Below the pieces are notes generated by a model. That model searched no databases, was not told the origin of the DNA, and worked only from the letters and a program-made list of their open reading frames with translations. From positions 124,001 to 188,000 of the forward strand of contig NW_002476155.1 of NCBI RefSeq assembly GCF_000189635.1: a stretch of 64,000 nucleotides of DNA, read 5' to 3'. Each line of letters begins with the position of its first letter. The stretch's first letter is position 1. Shown here one piece after another: positions 26,621 to 39,341 of the stretch. A program made the translations under genes and the position numbers. This DNA comes from Tetrahymena thermophila SB210. Its lineage: Eukaryota; Ciliophora; Oligohymenophorea; Hymenostomatida; Tetrahymenidae.

Positions 26621-27312
26621 TTGAAAAAGAATCTTTTTTTATTTTTAAATTTACTAAATTAGATTATCAATAATGAATTTTTTTACAATAATAAATATTT
26701 AATATCACAGGTTTTTAATAGTAAAGCTTAGATAAATAACTACTGCCCCACATATTTTGAAAGTTACTTGATTTACAATTAAAATTTTTTTTTTTTTCAT
26801 CTTTCGAATTGGATTCAATTAATTTAAGGCAAGTCAAGGTAGATAATGTTTAGATAAAAATTGACTGTAATTTTTATAATTTATGTTCATTTTTATTTTT
26901 TGTTATTAATTAGTACATTCATTTTTATTTTTTTAAGATTTTTTAACCCATTAACATCAATAGATTTTTTTATGGCTATTCTTCAAAATTTATTTTAATT
27001 TATTATCTTAATAATTTAATATTTGTTTTCTTACTCGAAGAGTTTTGATATTTTAATTATCTTTGATATGAAATTTTTTACTCTTAAGCAGAAATAAATT
27101 AATTTAAAAGTAAAAAGTTAACTTTTGAATAGTTTAATACCTTTTAAATGTTTAAAACTAATTATATAAAAATATTTACATAAAAATAAAATATAAAAAG
27201 ATAAAAAATCATACATAAATAAATATAATAAATATTAAATTCAATAAAAATAAATAAATTATTTTTAAGCTGATGAGATAGTTAATTATTTTAAATCCTT
27301 AAAAATATTTAA
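26621..27312. other. Intergenic, AT-rich
   Basis: About 700 bases between converging genes. Long T and A runs, no gene seen. Confidence 0.5.
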
Positions 27313-30300
27313 TCAATCTGATAAGTTTGGAGTATCTTCTTTAAATTATGGGGAATAGAAAAACTAGTTTTTAGTTGTTAAGTTTTAATTTTATGAATTA
27401 ATTGAATCTGCAAAATTTTGTTCTTATTTTTAGAAAGGAGAAGAAAAATACTTTTGTTGTTAGCTTTCATTTAGTTAAATTTAAGTTACTGATATATTTC
27501 TATCAAAAGAATCTCCAATTAATCCTTATTAATTATTATTTTTGGCTAATTTTTCCATATTTTAAGATTCTTTCTATTATCTATTATCTTAAGAATACTT
27601 AGAAGCAATACCTACAATACTTTGTGATTAGCTATCATGGTCTGATTCTTAGTATTGCATTGAGAGCATGCAATTATAACTTTGCTCAACATCATTTTTC
27701 TCGATAGTTTCAGACATTTAAAGAGAATAATTAGCTTGTTAACTGTTATTCAATTCATTTTTATCAAGCATTTATTTGTTTAAATAATTATAATTTTGAA
27801 TATCATTCTAATTCTATTCAAATTGCTAATTTTATTATTTCTGTTGTTGGGTCATTTAATTGTTGAGCTATAATTATTGGTTCTAAACTTTATTCATTAA
27901 ATTAACCAAATCATTTTAATCTAATTGATTTAGTTAGTTTTAGAATTGATTTTATTCTTTTTATTTTTAGGAAGAATTTTTATGTTTGAAGTTTTCACTA
28001 AAACTATTTTCATAATTAATTTGTTAAATTTCATTTTCAATTTCATTGCCAAAGTCATTTTCAAATCCAACACATTCATTTTCAACAAAACTTTGGTTTT
28101 TATTCATGGCTGACAGATTTAAATGCAGGTCATAGTACTTTTTCTTTTTTCCTGTAGAAAACTCTGAAGAATTTTTATGGTATTTACTTTCAAAATTTTA
28201 TTCATTATCTTTTGATTTACTCTATTGCAGTTAATCAAATGAGGCAACAATAGATGGAGATGCTTATTTGTTCATTTTATAAGAAGGAGAAGGTGCTGGA
28301 GGTCTCTTAGAGCTACCTTGCGAATTTTGTTGATACTGTGTCTTCTTTGTGGAGCTGATAGGAGATTTTTTATAATCTTAGTTCTCTGCTTAATAGGGTT
28401 CAACTCTTATAAAATTTTCTTAATTGTTATCTAATTAGTCAATATACTTAATTGACCTTTGGTTATTAGAATTATCACCTTATTTATTATTTGAATAACT
28501 TCTAAAAGAGTCTTTATTTCTGTCATTTGAGGATATCTCTGCCCTATTAGAATCTTAATATCTATTTGAATCATAATCTTCATTAACAAAGCTAGGTAGC
28601 AAAGTTAATGGCTTAAAGTTACTTAGATTTTTAACAGGTCTTTATTAGTCATAAAACTGCTTATCATGTTTAGAATTAGAAGAATTTTGTAAAGGAATTT
28701 CTTGTTTGGAATTTTAAAAGGTGTTTGAAGAATTCATATAACATTGAGTATTCTATTAAGTCTATAATTTATTAAGATGCTATGAGTTGTCTTAGCCATT
28801 TGTGCAAGTAGATTGACCTGTAAAAAAGTTAGATGCTGATGGATGCTAAGAATATGAAGAGTTATTATTTGCTGATCTGAACTCTTCTGTTACTAAATTG
28901 TAATTATCTATGAAAGAATTTATATTGACAGTATCTCGATTAGAGAGGTAATATTAAGGTTCTATTTTATTATTTTCTTAAATTTAATCATTTTACTTTT
29001 TTGAAGTAGAAATATAAGTGCTTCCAGAAGTAACGTTGCTGTTAGCATTATATTTAGGGTTTTTCTAGGCACTATTGAATTATATATGTTAGCTATCTTC
29101 GTCTATTTGTTATAAAGGCTACTGTTTATACTTTTTATCAGTTGTTTAATGATTAGGAATTTATTATTCTTACTAGTTTTAGTATCTCACTAAATTAAGA
29201 ATATTTCCACTACTTTAAGATACTTTATGACCAATGTTTTTATTGCTTTGTTGATTACTAAATATTTCTTGTATATTTGCTTAATTTTTTCCTGAGTACT
29301 TATCAGATGTATTTAATTAGTTGGAATTTGACTGTAAATTTTGCTCGATATGTTTATTTAAAAAATCTACTTAAATTTAATTGAGTCTCGCTTCAGATAA
29401 AGATTAAAAGTTATTTTTATTCATCAATTTTTGATTCATGAATTAATTTCTGGTTTACTATAGCTATTCATTTTATAATATTGTTCTACCATCATATAAC
29501 TAAGCAGGATGCTATTATTCTCTATTTCCAAAAGTGGGGTTAGGAGTTTAATCAAAATCAAAATTGTTTTCTTAATTAATATTAAAATTATTTTAATTTT
29601 GGATATTTTGTTAGCTTTTAAATTAGTTTTCATTGAATTAATTTTAGTTTTATTGCCAAAGTTAGTTAAGTTAGTTTTAATAAGAAGAATTATTTTCATT
29701 ATTTTCGAACTGTTAATTGTTGGAATTTTAAAAACCAGTTTTAGATTAGTCATAAAAAATATTAGATTCTTGATTTTGTTAGTTTATTTATAATTCATCG
29801 TCATTTTAATTTGATTTCTTAGCACTTGCTATTTTTGCAGCCTGGAAGAAAAGATCTCTATTGTCAAAAGAAACGTAGAGCTGATTCTTTAATTTAGAAG
29901 AATCCTACTTTTTGATAGACTTTGAAGCACTGTCTGTGATAAATTGATCATTTTTTTATATTGTTTCACTTTAGAATGATTATAAATTTTCAATAAAATT
30001 TGACTGTTCATAAAAGTAAGTTTTTCTAAATGTCTGAAATAGATTTTATAATGATTGAATATTTTATTAGCTATTATCAATGTTGTATTTTAAGAAGTTA
30101 ATTTGTATTTGATTAGTTTATTCGCAATAGTTTATGAATTCATTACATTTATCTTAATATTAATTAATGATTTCTTTGAAAGGACCAAGCTTTATATTAT
30201 GGATGATTTGATCTATATTTGAAGATATATCTTTGTTCATATTCTCTACATCGATAATATGAGAGCGAATGATATTCCTTCTCTCATTGTATATTTCTTA

Positions 30301-32645
30301 TATTTAATTTTATGAATCAACTAATTTCTGAATATCTTCTGACCTGAGTTGATTGCAAAGATTTATACATTCATCATAAAAATTATTTAATTTATTTAAT
30401 TATTTTTAATAGTGTTGATGCAGAGTGTTATCTTTTTCGTCAACAAGCTTTAAAGTATTATTTAACAAATCATTTACACCACTTCTTAAATTGATTAAAA
30501 AGGAATCAATCACATTTTTTTTTGTTACAGATTCATTTTCTATGACCTTTATTCCTTAGCTAACTAATTCTATTGCACATTTTGAGCAGTAAGATTTTAA
30601 GTTTTAGTTATTTGTACTCAAACTCTCTAACTCTATGTGGTATTTTCCCTTTAAGTAAATGAGAAAATAAAATACTTAAAATTATTAAATAACAAATAAA
30701 TTACCTTTTTAGATTGGTGATTGAAGCAATTATCATTTCTACAAATAATTTAATTATCTAATTGATTTAGATTAAAATTATTATCCAAGTTATTTCTTCT
30801 TGTGTCTTAAGATGACTATAAACTCTCTGTGAAAGACTAAAGTAGAAGTTAGTTCTCTCTTTTTTTTGGTTATGAATTTGCTTTTGCTTTATTTTCTATG
30901 TAATTGTTGAATTCAAATTCTTCGTTGCATTCTAAATTTGTTTCTTACTACTCTGGTTTGATTGACCCCAACTAAATCCTTAAACTTTCTTAAGATTTTT
31001 AAATTTATTCACTAGATTCAGATTTGTTGTTATATTATCTGCTAGATTTAAATTCTTAACTTTGTGATTTCTTCTTATCTTCAAAAGATTTTTTCATATT
31101 TTTTTATTCATTTATTATCAAAGAATGCTTAAGGTTGTTATTTAAATTGGTATTTAAGACATTACCAAGTTTTTTTAAGCTCTTTTGTTAATTGGGAGTA
31201 AATTACTCTTCTTTTAACTCCTGTGTTTGTAGAGTAATCAAATCAGTGTAATGAGCAATCGCATCAGAGTCTAAAGTATCTAAATCAGGTTAAGACAAGT
31301 TTATTTAATTTTTATTTTCTACATCCTGCGTTTAGCTGTTGTTATTAATAAACATAGATTAGCATTAAAATTTTTATTATCTCTGACTTTCATAAAGATT
31401 TTATGATGTATTAACTTTAGATTATCTCATTTACTAAATTAATTTTTAATTTTATGCAGTTTAACTAGAATCTTAGCTCTTTGTTTTCACTTAGATCTTA
31501 TAAGCATTTGAAATATTTGATGGAGATATTATACTATTAAGATTTTTCTTTGCGTTTTTTTAGCTAAGAAGACCTTATGCAGATATCTGGTTAGATTAAT
31601 CATTCGTATTTTATTGATGTGCATTTAGTATACTGTTGCTGTTTTATTCATTTGTGTCAATAAATATTTGGTATTTTTATTAGTTTACATTACCAGTTGT
31701 GTTTAGCTTTGCACTTCCCAAAGATTTTTTATTTATAGATGATAAAATACCATATTAGAGAGGATTTTATTTTTTTAATCCTTATGGTGATTTTGACTTA
31801 TTTTAAGAGTTTGCAGTTTGGCATTAATTACTGCTTTTAGATGTGTTTATTACTTATTAAGTTTACAATGTTTTTAGCTGACTAGAGTTACTATTATTGA
31901 TATTCTTTTGTTTATTTATACCTTCAATAAATTCCTTCAAAACAGTAGTTGAAGGGATATTTTGTAGTTTAGTTACTTAGACATTTTTGCAAGGTTCTGA
32001 TGAATTTGAGTTATTTTTTTGATTTTAAGAGTCAACAACTTATTAAACTTAATGATCGCATTTTTAATTTTTAGCTTGATCTTGCTAATGATACATTAAT
32101 AAACTTTGTGAATGAGAAAATTCATTTTATTTTAACTTTTAATTTATATTTTTAGAGCTTGTTTTTTATCTTTCATCTAAAAGTTTTTAGGGAGGAGAAG
32201 CTACTTAGAGAGGAGATTGTGAAAGATTATTCTATAGGGTATTCTAAGAATTTGAAGATTTTTATTTACTTGTGCAGACGCCTAAAAAATTCTAATTTTT
32301 AGGTGAAGGGATAGTTTTTAAATTGTGGTTATTTCTGGTTGGAGTGAGTTTATTATTTTGATTTGCTAGTAAGACTGACTACTACTATAATTATGTGCGA
32401 TCTCTGTAAGATTAAATAGAATTTATATCATTTTGAGCATTAAGTAAATTAGTTTTGTTGTTTCCAGGCGATTGCTAGCAAATTGACATATTTTTTTATA
32501 ATTTTTTGGAATTATCTATTGATAATTAAGTTTCATTGGTTTTATAATTATCTTCAATAGCTGATTTGTTAGTCTAATTAACTTTTTAAGAAGTCTCTTG
32601 CTATGAGCTTTGTTGCAACTAATTAATCTGAGTTTATTTTTGCAT
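27313..32645 (-). CDS. Very large N/Q/S-rich protein with B-box-like zinc motif and coiled coil
   Basis: Start ATG 32645 (MQKQTQINQLQQSSQQE), stop TGA 27313. With a single 56-nt intron (30649-30704) the length is exactly 1,759 codons with no internal TGA. Residues about 1-640 are Gln/Asn/Ser-rich. At the intron lies a zinc-binding stretch, IICRNDNCFNHQ then SYCSKCAIELVSQG (C-x4-C-x2-H ... C-x2-C), like a B-box. A helical region follows (about 30550-30080), including LNKLNNFYDECINLCNQL and QEIYNERRNIIRSHI, as in B-box coiled-coil proteins such as the one at 58577. The remaining 900 residues are again low complexity. Most Gln codons are TAA/TAG. Role unknown; such proteins are usually scaffolds. 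Confidence 0.8.
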
Positions 32646-34080
32646 CTAAAGAAGAAAATTATTTAATTTCATTTACTTTTTTAAGCTTTAGAGTAAGAAA
32701 TGTATTATTTATATGCCTTTTTTATAGACCTGAAAAGAATCTACCTAATGAGCTAGTTGTGAAATTAAATTATTGGCTTTATAATTATTAATCTTTATGA
32801 AGACAGCTAATTAACAAGCTATTTGATGCTATTTTCAATTAATTATTTATAAAATTTGAATTTTATATAAGATATACCAAAAATTTTAATTTTATTAATT
32901 TATTTTTGATTTTTAATTATTAATTTATAATGAATATATTTTCCCTCCTTTTTTCATATTAAAAAATAGTAATAACTATCTTATTACAATTATTATTACT
33001 ATTGTTAAACTAAAAAAGTAGATATTTATCCTGATTTAACTTAGCAATTAAAGGAAAAAGAAAAAATATATCATTTAATTTCAATTATAAAATCATATTT
33101 TATCAAAGAAGAACTCAAGAAATTATTTTAATTTTTTTAATTTAGAAGGATTTTTAACAATTTTAATAGAAAAACATAAATGAAAAGATAAACAGTAGAA
33201 GATTGACTATGATTATACCATATTTATTTATTTATTAATTTATTTATTAGAAAATTAATTTATTGAAATATAAGCTTTTTTCATATATATTAATATAGAG
33301 AGAGAGTCCAATCACATAGTTAGTTAGTTCTTTGGTTTGTTGGTTTTTTGACTGAAATTTGACCATTTCATTCAAAAAGATAATTAAATGTAAAAATCAA
33401 GTAAAGTGTGTATTGATGTAAGTGATATGTGAATGTGTGTGTGTGTTTTTTTTTGGGTGAAGAAGTAGTTGTTGTTGTTATATATTAAATTTAAATTAAA
33501 ATCTATTTTTTCAGTACTATTTTATTTTCATTATTATAATGCTTCTTTAATTTTTTACTTTAATTTTGGGTTAATTAACTTATTTATTTATTAATTTAAC
33601 ATTTATACTTTATAAATCAATAAAGTTTGTTTATTAATTCAGCTCAACATTTGATAGATAGATAGAAATAACCTTTATTTTTGAATTCATTTAAGCAGAT
33701 CAAAGATATGAGCATCGATATTTAAAAATATAGCTTAAGAAAAAGTTTAAATAAGTTGTTTTTAGCTAAGAGGTGCTAGCTGTTAATTGATGAAAATTTA
33801 AGGTTACTTTATTTTTATTTATTTGTTTGTTTGTTTGATTTGATTTGAGGAAGTTTTATTTGTTTATAGCTCTGATGACATTTAACAAAAATAAATGATT
33901 AAGTTGTTTGAATATGTTTACTAGTAAATTAAAATTGTCTATAATATTTTTTTTATTCTATTTTAACTAAATAACTGAAAATTTAAAGCAATAAATCAAT
34001 CTAAGTAATTAATTATATTCATGGCTAATTTTCTATTTATTTATTTGATTGATTTCTTGCTTGCTTGCTTTTTTGTTGAT
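32646..34080. other. Intergenic, AT-rich, with simple repeats
   Basis: Upstream of the large B-box-like gene and downstream of the next gene. Contains a (TG)n run at about 33434-33446, a short GATA repeat near 33655-33666 and TTTA/TTGC repeats. An exon upstream of ATG 32645 cannot be excluded because a plausible acceptor precedes it. No other gene seen. Confidence 0.45.
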
Positions 34081-35516
34081 TCAATTAATTAACTATATTG
34101 ACTTAGTTTTAGTTAGACAGAGTTTGGTATGATGGTATAATATATTCATTAATGCTTCTTCTTTTATTTCATTAATAAATAATTCGTTTAGTTGCTTGGC
34201 TAATTCTTCTTTTATAATATGTTTCTTTGATATTACTTAGTCTCATTAATGCTTCATATTATTTACAAAAATTTTATCACCTTAGAATGGCTTTTGAGGG
34301 GCAGGATCATCTGAGTCATTGTGTAAGTCATCAAATGAATCTTTATCGAACAGCAATAAATTGGAAGTTTGCTTATATCCCTTTGAAAATTAGCTGAAGT
34401 TTTAAGAGTTTTTAGGGATATTAGGATGAGAGTCTTCATAGGGCGAATCAATATCTGTATCATTTTCATTTTTATTTGCATAAGAATTTTTAGGGCTTAA
34501 AGGAGATGGAGGTCCTTCAGGAATGTCATTAATTTCATCGTTATCATAGTCATCATTATCTTCGTTGTTGTCTTGCTAATTATCGATCTCTAATTCATTT
34601 TAGTTAGCAACCTATTAATTGATTTACATTTATCCTTGCGATCCATTTAATAATTTAGTGTTGCTTTAAGTATTTACATTTTCTTTATTATTAGTTGCAC
34701 TCTATGATGTATTGATTCTTATTTAATTCTTCTAAATCTTTTTACTTGATAAGGCTTAGTCTTCTGAATAAAAATTATGTCTCACATCTGACCTTTTTCT
34801 TATCTTTATAGGCGAAACTATTTCATCTTCACCGTTGTTATTACATTAGTCAAATTAGAAGTTTTTGTCAAGCTGTTTAGTAGGAGAGCAATTTTCTTTC
34901 ACTTCTTCTATATCAGAGTTCATTTTGCCATTTTCTTTCTTTTAAACATCACTCTCTTAAATAAACTTATCTTATTGAGTATCAAACTTGAAAGTATTAT
35001 TTTAGTCTAAATATAAATAAAATATTTTTCATAAGATATAAATTGTTTGTTTTAATTTAAATTTACATTATTTTTCTACTGATTTATTTTGCAATACTTG
35101 TTAAATATCATCAGAATTTGGATTCCCAAAGAGTAAATTTCTTTATTCTTATTTATCAAGGGGATAATAATTTTTTAAAATTCGATGCATTATTTCCCAG
35201 TACTCCTTTTCTTTTTATATTTAAGGACTGCATATCTTACATTTGTCTTTAAATGAAGTAAATCTAGTGCAGTTGCAGAATTGTCCAAAATGAATCTTTA
35301 TTAAGAAAATAAAGTCTTACTTCTCAAATTTAAAAATAAAAATTAAGTAATTAATACTTCAATAGTAAATGTTTTTGGAAATCTGGAATCTTTTAATAAA
35401 TTGCTTGGAGATAATTCTTCAAGTTTAAATCTCAATACCCTATTATTTTTGTTATTACTTTGTAAAATAGTGATTTATAATTTTATTTTTGGTTAAGTTA
35501 AACATGTAAAAGGCAT
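34081..35516 (-). CDS. Four-exon protein with C-x-C/C-x2-C zinc motif and acidic tail
   Basis: Exons 35358-35516, 35067-35322, 34267-35006 and 34081-34224 sum to 1,299 nt (432 residues) with every splice in phase. Start ATG 35516 (MPFTCLTQPKIKLQ). Residues 30-55 read RVLRFKLEELSPSNLLKDSR; next comes FGQFCNCTRFTSFKDKCKIC (C-x-C-x10-C-x2-C), a probable single-zinc site, then a helix (EKEYWEIMHRILKNYYPLDK). The third exon is polar and acidic, with Pro-Ser-Pro-type sites. The last exon adds ELAKQLNELFINEIKEEALM. Intron 1 is only 35 nt (35323-35357). If the 42-nt intron 34225-34266 is not removed, the frame stops at TGA 34243-34245 instead. No family recognised. Confidence 0.65.
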
Positions 35517-36279
35517 TTATTCTAGAAGCAAGCATGAAAGTTATCAAATATTTGTTTCAATTAACTCTGAATTTATTTTATTTATTTATTTCATACCCTT
35601 TTATGCAATTTTTTATATGGGAAATTTCCTCTTTTATTTACACAAAAATAATTAATTGTTTGTTTGCTTAGCTATTATTGCAAGTAATTTCTTTTCTGAA
35701 TTTCACAAAATTTAGGCTGTAATCTAAATTAAGAATATTTTGTTACATTTGTTTGTAGATTCAATGGTAAATTTCTAAATTTTTCGTTGATTAATCTTTT
35801 AAGGTTAGAATTACTTATTTATTTATCTTTGAATATTTAATGATATATTTGATTCGAACTGTGTTACTTTATTTCAAGTAAAGGTTTTTAATTAAATTCT
35901 ACCAATTAAAAAGTAAACTAATTAATCAAAATTATTGCAATTTTTACTTGCTAAAAAATAAGTAAATGCTATGAACTATTTTGTTTTCTCTATTTATTTT
36001 TAGAATTTTAAAGATTGCATAATTTCCACAAAAATTTACTTAAATCTAAATAAAATCACTTAGATATTCATTTTTGCAAATTAGCACTTCTTATTTTTCT
36101 ACATATTAATTAACTTAATCTAAAATTAAATTAACATATTTTATTCATTAAATAATTGCTAGATTTGCTGAAGGTACGCTTGCTATATAACAAAATTTTA
36201 GCTATTTAAAGAATTTTAAAAGCCTTTTTACAGGTTTTTTAAATTAAAATGATTTTTTTTGAGCATTTTTTGCAATTTT
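35517..36279. other. Intergenic, AT-rich
   Basis: About 760 bases separating two minus-strand genes; no coding frame of gene-like composition on either strand. Confidence 0.5.
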
Positions 36280-37993
36280 TCAAGTCAATTATACTTTTTA
36301 ACTTTTTGCTAGTGAAATTGCCTAAAAATTAATTAATTAATTAATATTTTACTTGACGTTTTCATCAGGAACAAAGCTTGTATTGAGTGATATTCTAGCA
36401 ATTTTTTGATTTTTATAGTATCCATTATGTTTAATTCTTATAAGAAGATCTCCACACAACGCTACTTATTACTCAAATTCAAATTCATAACTATCACCTT
36501 CTAAAAATTTTGGTGCTTCTTAATAAGTTTTTTTGGTCGAAAAAATAAGCTATTTTGTTCTAACATAAACAATATCAAAATATGGTCTACATCCTTTTTA
36601 TGTATTAAAGTTAGGCCTTCCATAAAAGACTATTTTTTTTATATAAACTAATTTGGGATAAATTGGGCTGGTTTCTCTATTTTTAAGTATTTCATGAAAG
36701 TAATCTAAATATCTAATCTAGCAAGGCTGATTGACACCAAAGCCTTCTTAAATAAATCTAAATTAAACAAAAATAAATCAACTAAATTGTATAAAATGGT
36801 TAAATAATAACTGATAAAATTGACGCGATCAATTGCTAAGTTTCATTTGTAAATAACTTGAGCAACTTTAAATCGCTTTAGAGATAGCTTGAAAAATACA
36901 CTATAATTTTTACCTTTTTTTGGAGTAATAGTTTAATGCATCTTCAGTTGTATCAATTATACCGCTATAAATTAGAAAACAACATATAATTGTTCCTGTT
37001 CTGCCTTTGCCTGCTAAGCAATGAATAATGCAAACGTTTTCTTTTTTTGCTTTTTTATTAGTAAAATAATTTTTAAAATGTTCTGTCTCTTGCTATTAAA
37101 TCTAGGATATCATAATGCTGCTTTTAGCTAAAAGATTGAAATTAATATGACCAATAATTAGTAAGCCAGCATAAAAATTTTATATTTTATGAGTAAATTA
37201 CCTTTTAAAAACATTTGCATTTTTTAGCATATTAAAAAGAGAGTGTGTATTGGCGGTGAATGATGATCTTCCCACTAGAAATCTAATACCTAATTTATTA
37301 AAAGAAATAAATAACTTCATTATTATTTTAGATAAATTCTTTCAGTAAGAAAGTAAGCAATCAAACAAGTTTATTCCAAACTGAGAGAATTAATAGTAAA
37401 AAATAATATTCATATAAAAATATATATATATTTGCTTGCTTATCTATGGGTTGCTTGCTTAATCTTGTTTATAAATTGCTGTGTAGATATATAAAAAAAA
37501 ATATATATTGCTTATTGTTGGCAATAGTGATTGATTATATATTAAATCAAACGAGTGAGTGAGTGAGTGAATGATTGACTGAATTAATTTCTGATACTAT
37601 ACAATAAATTCAAAGTTACCTAGTCTTCAAATTTAGCGTAGTTGTACATTCTACCACTTAAGTTGAAAACTAAAAAGTTGTTTTAGTGCTTGGACTTGAT
37701 AAATTTAGTCACCTATTGAATATAAAAAACATTGTAAAACTATTTTTCACCAGTTCTAGGTTAAGTGTAGATCTTAAATTTGTTAATAAGCAGAATGCTG
37801 GATGTGCTTTTTAATATTATTTATTTGCCCAATAGATTACTTTGTCAATAGGATTCCTGTAAACGCTCTCCACTCCGGAGGCTGGATAACTCATGGCAAT
37901 AACTCTTGGACAGACATAGGTCAAATCTAAATTATAACCATCCTCCTTCATCCTATTTTTAGGACCAGAAACGATTTCTCTTAAGAAATTCAT
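36280..37993 (-). CDS. PTEN: PTEN-type phosphoinositide 3-phosphatase
   Basis: Five exons (37841-37993, 37620-37712, 37202-37289, 36914-37127, 36280-36757) total 1,026 nt, 341 residues, all in phase. The start MNFLREIVSGPKNR aligns with the PTEN N-terminus, including the basic PIP2-binding patch; then DGYNLDLTYVCPRVIAMSYP and YRNPIDK, KSKHQNNFLVFNL (PTEN: SKHKNHYKIYNL), and WEDHHSPP. The P-loop is HCLAGKGRTG, matching HCKAGKGRTG with Cys, both Gly, Lys, Arg and Thr kept; the first loop Lys is Leu. A C2-like domain follows (exon 5: KLVYIKKIVFYG, QQVALCGDLLIRIKHNG, SLNTSFVPDE). The enzyme removes the 3-phosphate of PI(3,4,5)P3 and opposes PI3-kinase at the membrane. It ends soon after C2, without the long PTEN tail. 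An open frame upstream of 37993 (to about 38110) could add residues. Confidence 0.92.
37553..37570. repeat. (GAGT)n microsatellite in PTEN intron 2
   Basis: Four and a half copies of GAGT inside the intron 37290-37619. A simple repeat of the kind scattered through the non-coding DNA here. Confidence 0.7.
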
Positions 37994-39341
37994 TACGCTT
38001 TGCTTTTTATATTTAAGCACACTTTCTTTTTTTTAAGAACGAACTTTAGAGTGAAACCAATGGGCTTCTTTTATCTCTTCTTGTTTATTCTTTTTCTTCT
38101 TCTATTTACTTATTAATTAATAATTATTATCAATCTTTGGCTTTTGTTTTCTTTATTATTTTTTATTAATTTTTAATATTCAAATTTAATGTTTGATAAA
38201 GCTTCAATACTTTTCCCCTGGTTAAAGCATAATCATTACTTAAATAATAAACTAATTATTAGGCATTCATCTCTGCTATCTATCTATTTAGCTTGCCTGC
38301 TTGCTTGTTGCAAAAAGCATTGATAAGTAAAGAAGCAAATCAAAAAAATTAGTGATTTTAATTATTTATGAAAAAGGAATAAAAATAGTAAATTTTTTTG
38401 TTTGAGTACACATTTGATTCATTCATTCATTGATTCCATCTTCTACTTTTTTGTATATTATTTTAATAGGATTTTAAAAAAATAATTCAAGTCTTAAAAT
38501 TAAGTGGTAAACTCAAAATTAGAGTTCCAGTAAAGACTAATTTTATTTATTTATTTATTTAACTATTGAATAAGTGCTGATCAATATTATACCTTTTTTG
38601 ATTTAATAGCTTTAATATTTACGTTACTCATTCTGATACATCAACTGATAAAATAAATAAAATCCAATCTAAAAATAATTCAAATAATATTTGCTATTTA
38701 ATTGTACTATTTATTTTTAGAAATCTACTTAATGATTTAATTATTTTTATTAATTAACGTTCCGAAATTAATCGAAAAAAGAAAAAATTGCACAGAATTC
38801 TTAATCTGTTTGTTTCTACGTTTACAATTTATTTCATTCCAAAAAAAAAAAAAATTTGGGTCAATTATTACAAAAATAAATATGCAATTTACTTTATGAA
38901 AAATGTTTACGAAGTTTTTTCAAAAATATTTCCTTAAATATAAATTTTGTTTAAAAATAAAATTTTTTAAAATAAAATTGGAAGTATTGATAAAATATTT
39001 TAATATAATTATTCATTTTAGTTATTTTAGTTGATTTTTTACTCTAATTTTTATGTTTAGTAATTTAAATACATTTAATATCTTCATAATAATAGATATA
39101 TAAGATAATAACAAAGTTATTACACGCATCAAAGAATTGTTATCTCATCTATGCTTTAAATCTCTTGAAAATTAAAATAAATAATCTACTTTACATAATA
39201 AATTTTACTAGGAATTAATTTATTGCAAGAAAATTTGCTTTAAAAAAAAATAAATTTTTCAATGTTTACAACAAAGCAACCAACTAAAATACTGGCCCAA
39301 AATTAATAAGACAAAAAAATATCTTATGAACATTGATTATT
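37994..39341. other. Intergenic, AT-rich
   Basis: Upstream of the PTEN-type gene. The first 120 bases stay open in the PTEN frame (EEIKEAHWFHSK-like), so a 5' exon or coding extension is possible; beyond about 38150 it is plain AT-rich DNA with TTTA and GCTT repeats. Confidence 0.4.

Noticed and set aside
27402..27602. 66-codon plus frame
   Set aside because: Antisense to the C-terminal coding exon of the gene ending at 27313.
29436..29793. Overlapping frames on both strands
   Set aside because: Both lie over the N/Q-rich part of the large B-box-like gene, which is continuous through here.
34243..34245. TGA as selenocysteine
   Set aside because: A 42-nt GT-AG intron removes it in phase and no SECIS-like structure was seen.
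35850..35870. Possible tRNA B-box (minus AGTTCGAATC)
   Set aside because: No acceptor stem, A-box or GC-rich arms around it.
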